Below are positions 38,209-43,911 of a stretch of DNA of 43,911 bases, one piece after another. The stretch is from assembly GCA_902624765.1 (NCBI GenBank), contig CACNYO010000006.1:1-43911 (forward strand), given 5' to 3'. Both the position numbers and the translations under genes were made by a program. Every line of letters begins with the position of its first letter. Position 1 is the stretch's first letter. A model generated the notes under the pieces. It was given only the letters and a program-made list of their open reading frames with translations. It was not told the DNA's origin and ran no database searches. The stretch is from an uncultured SAR86 cluster bacterium. Lineage in GTDB: Bacteria; Pseudomonadota; Gammaproteobacteria; Magnimaribacterales; AG-339-G14.

Positions 38209-39468
38209 ATGGTTTGCTTGCCAAATCTCTTTAAGTCCTCACTATTTTTAATAGCTATTTTTGCATCCACTGTTTTTTCTTCAAAAAATATAACAATTCA
38301 TGAAGACAAAATTGTTTTTGGAGCAGGCTGTTTTTGGAGCGTCGAAAAAAAATTTGCAGAATTACCAGGAGTGATAAACGTTGAATCTGGTTACGCTGAT
38401 GGCGCTGGTCTTGAGCCAAAATATTCAGAAATTACAAAGTTTAAAAATAAATTCAATCCTAATAATTTTGCTGAAGTTGTTCAGGTTAAATACGACAGGA
38501 ATTCAATTTCTTTAACCGATTTAATAAAGTTTTTCTTCGAACTTCATGATCCAACACAAAAAAATAGACAGGGCAATGACATAGGAACTCAATATCGATC
38601 TCTAATATTATTCAATAACAAATCTGAGGAGAGGTTATCCACAAATCTAAAAGATGACTACCAATTACTTTTAAATAAACATGGATATGGAGACATTGTT
38701 ACAGATATAAAGAAATTAAAAAATTTTTATCCAGCAGAAGAATATCATCAAGATTACTTAGTTAAGAATCCTAATGGCTACTGTCCAGATCATTCAACTG
38801 GTATTGTTTTTAAAGAAATTGAAAAACCTAAAATTGATAATAGTTTTTTACTTACCGGTAAATATATTTTAGTTTTGGATTCAGAATTTTGTCCTTATTG
38901 CGCCAAGCTTAAAAATGAAGTTTTGTCTGACTATGACGGTTCAATACCATTACATTACAGATATTCCTCAGATTTGCATGATCTTCAACTGTTATCTCCT
39001 ACCTGGGCAACACCAACTATCTTTTTTATCGAAGATGGAGTTGAGAAATTTTCTCTTCAAGGATTTGTTCAGAGAGAAAACTTTTATAAGGCTCTTGGTA
39101 TTTTTAAATTAGGAGATAGTGAGGCTTATAGCGTTGCTTTTAATCAAGGAACGGATCCAGTTTTTTGTAAGGAATACGAATTATTTAAAGATACTCCCGA
39201 GGGAGTTTTTATTGACAAGCTTAGCGGAGCTCCTCTTTTTGATACAAAAGATAGATTTAATTCTAGAACGGGATGGCTATCTTTTACTAAACCAGTAGAT
39301 GGATCAGTCACAGAGCACATGGACTACAGTTATGGAATGACTAGGGTTGAAATTAAATCTAAGTCCTCAGGAATCCACCTTGGGCATGTTTTTCAGGATG
39401 GTCCCAATGGACTTCCTAGATATTGCATTAACGCAACTGTGTTAGAATTCGTTCCCAGAAATATATAG
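38209..39468 (+). CDS. Exported methionine sulfoxide reductase fusion, MsrA-thioredoxin-MsrB
   Basis: A 419-residue protein that should repair both S- and R-methionine sulfoxide outside the cytoplasm. A signal peptide covers about residues 1-23. MsrA follows (GAGCFWSVEKKF, catalytic Cys41; GNDIGTQYRSLI; FYPAEEYHQDYL). A thioredoxin-like domain sits in the middle at about 213-305, with FCPYC (Cys228 and Cys231) and the cis-Pro loop ATPTIFFIE. The C-terminal MsrB has NSRTGWLSFTKP, GIHLGHVFQDGP and the catalytic RYCIN (Cys406). Both CxxC zinc pairs of MsrB are missing. In the known fused proteins (PilB type) the redoxin is at the N-terminus. The TAG stop overlaps tRNA-Val by 2 bases. Confidence 0.92.
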   Translation: MVCLPNLFKSSLFLIAIFASTVFSSKNITIHEDKIVFGAGCFWSVEKKFAELPGVINVESGYADGAGLEPKYSEITKFKNKFNPNNFAEVVQVKYDRNSISLTDLIKFFFELHDPTQKNRQGNDIGTQYRSLILFNNKSEERLSTNLKDDYQLLLNKHGYGDIVTDIKKLKNFYPAEEYHQDYLVKNPNGYCPDHSTGIVFKEIEKPKIDNSFLLTGKYILVLDSEFCPYCAKLKNEVLSDYDGSIPLHYRYSSDLHDLQLLSPTWATPTIFFIEDGVEKFSLQGFVQRENFYKALGIFKLGDSEAYSVAFNQGTDPVFCKEYELFKDTPEGVFIDKLSGAPLFDTKDRFNSRTGWLSFTKPVDGSVTEHMDYSYGMTRVEIKSKSSGIHLGHVFQDGPNGLPRYCINATVLEFVPRNI

Positions 39469-39543
39469 ACACGTAGCTCAGTTGGTTAGAGTACTACCTT
39501 GACATGGTAGGGGTCCCCGGTTCGAGTCCGGGCGTGTCTACCA
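39467..39543 (+). tRNA. tRNA-Val (GAC anticodon)
   Basis: AGACACG pairs with CGTGTCT, followed by A and CCA. The anticodon stem CTACC/GGTAG holds the loop TTGACAT, giving anticodon GAC. The T arm CCCGG-TTCGAGT-CCGGG is standard. The first two bases are the last two of the msrAB stop codon. Confidence 0.96.
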
Positions 39544-39587
39544 TTTTAGAATTATCTTATAAGACAAATTACAGATATTATTCTCTC

Positions 39588-40103
39588 ATGAATAAATTGC
39601 TTGAATCCTTTCTTCGCTCAGATCACGCCGGTGAAGTGGGCGCTGTCTATATTTATAAAGGAATTCTTTCTATTGCTAAAGATCCTGATTTGGTGGAGTT
39701 TTCCACAAGACATTTAGAGACAGAAAAAGAACATTTACGAAAGATAGAAGAAATCCTTCCATCAAGTAAAAGAAGTAAATTAGTCGGCATTTGGAAAATT
39801 GCCGGATATCTTCTAGGTTTTCTTCCATCTCTTTTTGGACCTAGAATAGTTTTTGCAACCATCGAAGCGGTTGAGTCCTTTGTAGAAGATCATTATGAAG
39901 AACAACTTAAATACTTGAGGGCACAGGATAACCCCGATCATGTTCTTATAAATCTTCTTCAATCCTGCCAGGATGATGAAATTGAGCATAAAAACGAATC
40001 CGCAATTAAAAAAAAGTTTACTCCTGGAATTCTTCTAAACCTCTGGATGAAAATCGTAGGATGGGGGTCTTCGTCCGCAGTTAAAGTAGCAAAAATAATC
40101 TAA
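39588..40103 (+). CDS. coq7: Demethoxyubiquinone hydroxylase (COQ7 family)
   Basis: A di-iron monooxygenase that hydroxylates demethoxyubiquinone in ubiquinone synthesis. The 171-residue protein has all four-helix-bundle ligand motifs: RSDHAGEVGAVYIYKG (Glu16), ETEKEHLRKIEEILP, IEAVESFVEDHYEEQL and CQDDEIEHKNE. The membrane-associated hydrophobic stretch is AGYLLGFLPSLFGP. The start at 39588 is chosen because an upstream in-frame extension runs through tRNA-Val. No strong ribosome site is seen. It replaces UbiF in lineages that lack that enzyme. Confidence 0.95.
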   Translation: MNKLLESFLRSDHAGEVGAVYIYKGILSIAKDPDLVEFSTRHLETEKEHLRKIEEILPSSKRSKLVGIWKIAGYLLGFLPSLFGPRIVFATIEAVESFVEDHYEEQLKYLRAQDNPDHVLINLLQSCQDDEIEHKNESAIKKKFTPGILLNLWMKIVGWGSSSAVKVAKII

Positions 40104-40131
40104 TTAAGTCCGCTTTTCTTATCAAAAAATA

Positions 40132-40151
40132 TACTGTATATTTATACAGTA
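40132..40151. promoter_or_regulatory. LexA-binding SOS box upstream of umuDC
   Basis: TACTGTATATTTATACAGTA differs from the E. coli consensus TACTG(TA)5CAGTA at a single central base. It ends 24 bases before the umuD ATG. A -10-like TATACT overlaps it at 40130-40135, so bound LexA would block transcription. Confidence 0.95.
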
Positions 40152-40175
40152 TTTAATTTACCTATTTTTTTGCGA

Positions 40176-40583
40176 ATGATATCTGAAGATCAAAAGCGCA
40201 GAGTAAATCTGCCCCTTTTCAATGACAAAATTGCTGTAGGCTGGCCTAGTCCCGCGGATGATTACGTAGAAAGATCAATAGATCTAAATGAATATCTGGT
40301 AAAGAATTCAGCTGCAACCTATTTTTTGAGAGCTGCTGGTGATTCTATGATTAATGCGGGTATACATAATGATGCAATTTTAATAGTCGACCGAAGTATC
40401 GAGCCAACTGACGGTAAGATAGTCATCGCTTCGGTCGACGGATCTTATACCTGCAAACGATTACAACTTTATCCCAAACCTAGATTGATCGCAGAAAATA
40501 TTAAATATCCGCCTATTAAAATAGATAAAAAGGAAGACTTTGAAATAATTGGCGTTGTCTTAGCTGCCATCAATCAATTTTGA
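40176..40583 (+). CDS. umuD: UmuD-type self-cleaving SOS mutagenesis protein
   Basis: Processed UmuD partners UmuC as DNA polymerase V. The 135-residue protein has LPLFNDKIAVGWPSPADDYVE at the cleavage region, SAATYFLRAAGDSMINAGI with the catalytic Ser, ILIVDRSIEP and the catalytic Lys in DGSYTCKRLQL. The scissile bond appears to be Val-Gly, whereas E. coli UmuD has Cys-Gly and LexA Ala-Gly. A TTG at 40170 is in frame just upstream; neither start has a clear ribosome site. Controlled by the SOS box 24 bases upstream; umuC follows after 7 bases. Confidence 0.93.
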   Translation: MISEDQKRRVNLPLFNDKIAVGWPSPADDYVERSIDLNEYLVKNSAATYFLRAAGDSMINAGIHNDAILIVDRSIEPTDGKIVIASVDGSYTCKRLQLYPKPRLIAENIKYPPIKIDKKEDFEIIGVVLAAINQF

Positions 40584-40590
40584 TTAAGAG

Positions 40591-41853
40591 ATGTTTGCTT
40601 TAGTAGATTGCAACAGCTTTTATGCTTCTTGCGAGAGAGTTTTTAGACCAGATCTAAAAGATAAACCAGTGGTCGTTTTATCAAATAATGATGGCTGCGT
40701 GGTGGCTCTCTCAAAAGAAGCTAAAAAGCTTGGTATTAAGATGTGTGATCCTTGGTATCAGATCGAGTCTTCCTATACCAAAAAAGGAGGCTATGCTTTT
40801 TCTTCTAATTATGAACTTTATGCTGATATATCGGCTCGCATAATGACAACTCTGGAACGACTATCTCCCAATATAGAAATATATAGTATTGATGAAGCCT
40901 TCTTAGATTTAACAGGAGTTAATAATTGCCAAAATTTGCTGGATTTTGGAATGCAATGCAAAGAAATAATTAAACAATGGACGGGAATGCCTGTAAGAGT
41001 AGGCATCGCTCCAACCAAAACTCTATCTAAAATAGCAAGTTATGGAGCCAAGTATTATCCAGCTACGCAAGGAGTAGTAGATTTGTCTAAATCAGAAAGA
41101 CAGAAAAAACTATTAAACTTGGTGCCTGTTCAAGAAGTGTGGGGAGTAGGCAGAAAGATTCATAAAAGATTAAATCAGATTGGTATCAGGACGGCTTTAG
41201 ATCTTGCAACGATAGATACAAAATACGTAAGAAATAACTTCAACATAGTTCTTGCAAAAACAGTCAGGGAGCTGAGAGGAGAGTCTTGCATTGGCTTAGA
41301 AGATCAACCATCAGCCAAAAAACAAATTGTAGTTAGTCGAACCTTTAGTAAAAAAGTAGATGATTTGAAGACATTAGAAGAGGCAGTAAGCGACTATGCA
41401 GCACGAGCAGCAGCTAAGCTTAGGAAAGAAAATAGAAGATGCCTTTATGTTTCCGTCTTCATCAGAACAAATCCTTTCAGGACGCAAGATAGACAATATA
41501 GAAATTCGGGAATAACTAGATTAGTTGCTCCAACTAGTGACACTAGAGATATTATTCAAAATGCAAAAAAGAGTCTTAGAGCTATATATAGATCAGGTTT
41601 TAATTATACAAAGGCAGGAATATTGCTTTCAGATTTTTATGATGATCAAATTCAGCAATATGATTTTTTTTATCCTAAAGAAAGAGTCCTATATAGCGAT
41701 AAACTCATGAGCACCATAGATAAAATAAATAAGAAAGGATTACCGCCTGTTTATTTTTTGGCTCAGGGGATTAAAAGAAAATGGTCAATGAAGAGAGAGA
41801 TCCAATCGCCTAGATATACGACGTCCTGGAATGATCTTCCAAAAGTCAGTTAG
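40591..41853 (+). CDS. umuC: DNA polymerase V catalytic subunit UmuC
   Basis: A Y-family translesion polymerase of 420 residues. [17 protein letters not shown] holds the first catalytic Asp, [23 protein letters not shown] the fingers, and [13 protein letters not shown] the catalytic Asp-Glu pair. [37 protein letters not shown] (helix-hairpin-helix) and the C-terminal UmuC domain ([21 protein letters not shown]) are all present. It is co-transcribed with umuD under the SOS box. It overlaps the convergent pyrB by 8 bases. Confidence 0.97.
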   Translation: MFALVDCNSFYASCERVFRPDLKDKPVVVLSNNDGCVVALSKEAKKLGIKMCDPWYQIESSYTKKGGYAFSSNYELYADISARIMTTLERLSPNIEIYSIDEAFLDLTGVNNCQNLLDFGMQCKEIIKQWTGMPVRVGIAPTKTLSKIASYGAKYYPATQGVVDLSKSERQKKLLNLVPVQEVWGVGRKIHKRLNQIGIRTALDLATIDTKYVRNNFNIVLAKTVRELRGESCIGLEDQPSAKKQIVVSRTFSKKVDDLKTLEEAVSDYAARAAAKLRKENRRCLYVSVFIRTNPFRTQDRQYRNSGITRLVAPTSDTRDIIQNAKKSLRAIYRSGFNYTKAGILLSDFYDDQIQQYDFFYPKERVLYSDKLMSTIDKINKKGLPPVYFLAQGIKRKWSMKREIQSPRYTTSWNDLPKVS

Positions 41854-42862
41854 ATTTTTTGCTTGATACCCACGAAATATCTTCGTCATAATCCGATAAT
41901 GTTTGATCAACTCCAAGGATAAGAGAGATCAAAGCCATACGAACGAGAAGACCATTATCCGTCTGCCTGTATATGGCTAGGTTAGGATTTTCATTCATGT
42001 CAGTATCAAGTTCATTAGCATCAGGACGAGAGTCTCTTGGAAGCGGATGCATGATGACTGTATTTGGCTCACAATTTTCGGTGTAGATATTTTGATTTAG
42101 TTTAAGAAGGCCTTTGTATTTATTAGCCTCTTTAGGTGAATCAAATCTTTCTTCTTGAACTCTGGTGACATAAATAATGTCTACATCGCCAATACCGGAC
42201 TCTATTGAATTGAATTCATTTATTTTCATTCCGTTATAGACTAGATCTTGTCTAATATCAGGAGGTAGCTTCAATTGTTCAGGAGATATTAAATTGAAAG
42301 TTATATCTTCAAATAAATTTAATGCCTTACAAAGAGAATGAACGGCTCTTCCAAATTTTAAATCTCCAACGAGAGCAATGTTGCTTCCGTCAATGGATTT
42401 ACCTTTAGATTCCAGCTCAAGTTTGATTGTGAATAAATCTAACAGAGCTTGACTAGGGTGTTCATTTTCTCCATCTCCAGCATTGATTACAGGAACTCTT
42501 GAGGCCTCTGAAAATTCCTGGACAGAATTTTTTTCAGGATGTCTCATAACAATTAAATCGCTGTAACCGCTTAAAACCCTGGCTGTATCGTATAAAGACT
42601 CACCTTTTGCCAAAGAAGAAGCCTCAATACCAGTCGTTTCCCTGACTTCTCCTCCTAAAAGATTAAACGCACTTCCAAAACTAATTCTTGTTCTTGTGCT
42701 TGCTTCAAAGAACATATTACTGAGAATAGCTCCTTGAAGCACTTTCGTCTTTTTCTCTCGGTTTGCGTATGGGATCATTTTTTCAGCTATTGAAAAAACT
42801 TTAACAATATCGTCTTTATCAAACTGATCTATGGAGAGGATATGATTGCCAAGAAACTCCAT
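41846..42862 (-). CDS. pyrB: Aspartate carbamoyltransferase catalytic subunit
   Basis: Condenses carbamoyl phosphate with aspartate in pyrimidine synthesis. The 338-residue protein has [23 protein letters not shown] (phosphate-binding STRTR), [30 protein letters not shown], the [12 protein letters not shown] signature, [20 protein letters not shown] and [20 protein letters not shown]. It is somewhat longer than the E. coli chain (about 310). No pyrI regulatory-chain gene is adjacent. Divergent from the HNH gene by 91 bases. Confidence 0.96.
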   Translation of the reverse strand: MEFLGNHILSIDQFDKDDIVKVFSIAEKMIPYANREKKTKVLQGAILSNMFFEASTRTRISFGSAFNLLGGEVRETTGIEASSLAKGESLYDTARVLSGYSDLIVMRHPEKNSVQEFSEASRVPVINAGDGENEHPSQALLDLFTIKLELESKGKSIDGSNIALVGDLKFGRAVHSLCKALNLFEDITFNLISPEQLKLPPDIRQDLVYNGMKINEFNSIESGIGDVDIIYVTRVQEERFDSPKEANKYKGLLKLNQNIYTENCEPNTVIMHPLPRDSRPDANELDTDMNENPNLAIYRQTDNGLLVRMALISLILGVDQTLSDYDEDISWVSSKKSN

Positions 42863-42953
42863 GAAAACATTCTAACATTTAAAGAATTTAAATTCCTTGA
42901 ATATTCCAATATGAGACTATTGCAAAATAATATGACTGTGACATATTAAATAA

Positions 42954-43466
42954 ATGTCACAGGATTGCTTGCTACTTAATGGAAATGGAAAGCCTATAAG
43001 CTACTTTCCCTTGTCTGTTGTAGATTGGAAAACTGCCATCAAGTTAGTCGTCACCAGAAATGTAATAATCGTTAGAGAACATCCAGATTGGTTTGTTCAT
43101 TCACCCAGCATGAAAATCAAAGTTCCAAGCATCATTATGTTGAGGAAATATTACAAATATACAAATCACGTAAAATTTTCAAGATCCAACGTCTTTCTCA
43201 GGGATATGTTCACATGCCAATATTGCAAAGAAGTCTTTCAAAGAAAGGAATTAACCATAGATCACATTATTCCAAAATCAAAAGGAGGGGGATCGAGCTG
43301 GGAAAATGTCGTTACAGCATGCAAAGAATGCAATATTGCTAAAGCTGATAAATCTTTAGATCCTTCACCCGTGGCGATAAAACCAAGTTATAAAGCACTA
43401 TTAAAAGGCCAAAACTCTCAGATCGAATACAAAGACGATATGTGGAGGGAGTATATAGTTGCCTAA
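42954..43466 (+). CDS. HNH endonuclease family protein
   Basis: A 170-residue protein. Its N-terminal domain begins CLLLNGNGKPISYFPLSVVDWKTAIKLV, characteristic of a common chromosomal HNH family. The nuclease core has zinc-binding CQYC, the HNH motif around LTIDHIIPKSKGGGSSWENVV, and a second zinc pair CKEC. Its biological role is unknown; no restriction or mobile-element partners lie nearby, so a housekeeping role is likely. No strong ribosome site. It converges on the redoxin gene with 2 bases between stops. Confidence 0.9.
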   Translation: MSQDCLLLNGNGKPISYFPLSVVDWKTAIKLVVTRNVIIVREHPDWFVHSPSMKIKVPSIIMLRKYYKYTNHVKFSRSNVFLRDMFTCQYCKEVFQRKELTIDHIIPKSKGGGSSWENVVTACKECNIAKADKSLDPSPVAIKPSYKALLKGQNSQIEYKDDMWREYIVA

Positions 43467-43468
43467 AA

Positions 43469-43911
43469 TTATCCGTATTTGACTGAACAACCGTAAGGTC
43501 TTGTTTTTGAAACAGACAGAGGTTTGTTGGACTTAATATCATTTAAAACTTTTTTTACAAAATTTGTAGATTGGTTTAAGTCTGTTGTCCAAAACTTTGT
43601 ACCTCCAGCGTCGTCAATCGCACCTTGATAGACAATATCTTTATTTTTATCAGCAATAAAAATATGAGGTGTGGTTTTTGCATTAAATTTTTTACCTAAG
43701 TCACCATTCTTATCAACCAAAATATGATCAGGAAAACTTCCAAAAGATGCAAAAGTATTCACAGCATCACTTGGTGGAATGTATCCCTGTTTACCTTCAG
43801 CAGACGAAATCACTGTAATCCAAATTACATTTTTACTTTTGGCAAACTTTTGAGTAGTTTGCATATTATTTGATCCATAATGCCTTTTTACGTAAGGACA
43901 TTCTAGATTTG
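43469..43911 (-). CDS. Redoxin (AhpC/TSA-like, thioredoxin fold), 5' end outside the window
   Basis: The minus-strand frame is open to the window edge, reading NLECPYVKRHYGSNNMQTTQKF before the first internal ATG at 43864, so the true start is further upstream. The protein continues WITVISSAEGKQGYIPPSDAV, FPDHILVDKNGDLGKKFNAKTTPHIFIADKNKDIVYQGAIDDA and ends KPLSVSKTRPYGCSVKY. This is the pattern of a thioredoxin-like family whose members have CPY/FV..HY at the active-site helix, with the cis-Pro in TTPH. The Cys of ECPY is the likely active residue. Partner or substrate is unknown. Confidence 0.88.
   Translation of the reverse strand, partial: NLECPYVKRHYGSNNMQTTQKFAKSKNVIWITVISSAEGKQGYIPPSDAVNTFASFGSFPDHILVDKNGDLGKKFNAKTTPHIFIADKNKDIVYQGAIDDAGGTKFWTTDLNQSTNFVKKVLNDIKSNKPLSVSKTRPYGCSVKYG

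Noticed and set aside
39504..39587. In-frame upstream extension of coq7
   Set aside because: It runs through tRNA-Val and gives sequence unlike COQ7; the ATG at 39588 gives the normal N-terminus.
42954..43466. HNH gene as part of a homing intron, restriction or defence system
   Set aside because: It is a stand-alone gene between ordinary chromosomal genes, with no methylase, intron structure or other partner nearby.

Overview
The window looks like a compact, AT-rich chromosomal segment from a marine gammaproteobacterium. The gene orders alaS-lysC, smc-zipA-ligA and ccmABCDEFGH, and an SOS box of the E. coli LexA type ahead of umuDC, all point to Gammaproteobacteria. Low GC, many 1-11 base gene overlaps, a SAM-II riboswitch and a large set of acyl-CoA catabolic genes suggest a streamlined surface-ocean lineage, for example SAR86-like. 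That placement is inference; no rRNA gene is present. Four tRNA genes (Ser-GCT, Arg-CCT, Leu-TAG, Val-GAC) all encode their CCA ends.

Layout. 1-3.6 kb: 3' end of alaS, lysC, a GMC oxidoreductase and tRNA-Ser. 3.7-6.4 kb: a class III aminotransferase, a small membrane protein and a lone capsule-synthesis-type gene. 6.4-11.8 kb (minus strand): a four-gene acyl-CoA operon of enoyl-CoA hydratase, carboxyltransferase, aldehyde dehydrogenase and acyl-CoA ligase. 11.8-13.9 kb: a SAM-II riboswitch with a terminator controlling a MetY-type sulfhydrylase, then hisI and tRNA-Arg on the minus strand. 13.9-19.7 kb: a complete, tightly overlapping cytochrome c maturation operon including a 35-codon ccmD. 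19.8-26.0 kb: smc-zipA-ligA followed by a lytic-transglycosylase-like lipoprotein and a DUF4136 lipoprotein, closed by a hairpin shared with the convergent gene.

26-36.6 kb is rich in lipid and acyl catabolism: a paired acyl-CoA dehydrogenase operon, a third ACAD11-like dehydrogenase, a two-domain VOC protein, a hot-dog thioesterase, an enoyl-CoA hydratase and a Baeyer-Villiger-type monooxygenase. Interleaved are a PhrB-family photolyase with an overlapping DUF2256 mini-gene, two small membrane proteins and a rhodanese. 36.6-43.9 kb holds an MscS channel, a lipoprotein, an exported MsrA-thioredoxin-MsrB fusion, tRNA-Val, coq7, SOS-controlled umuDC, pyrB, an HNH endonuclease and a partial redoxin.

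The most unusual features are these: an SMC protein of about 809 residues with no recognisable hinge; a PhrB-family photolyase that seems to have lost most of its [4Fe-4S] ligands and sits beside a DUF2256 zinc-ribbon gene; an MsrA-Trx-MsrB fusion with the redoxin in the middle; a LigA zinc finger with a Cys-to-His change; two tRNA genes whose first bases lie inside the stop codon of the preceding gene; and paired acyl-CoA dehydrogenases that both lack the usual catalytic glutamate. I found no CRISPR array, insertion sequence, integrase or prophage, and no single obviously new multi-gene defence or mobile system.
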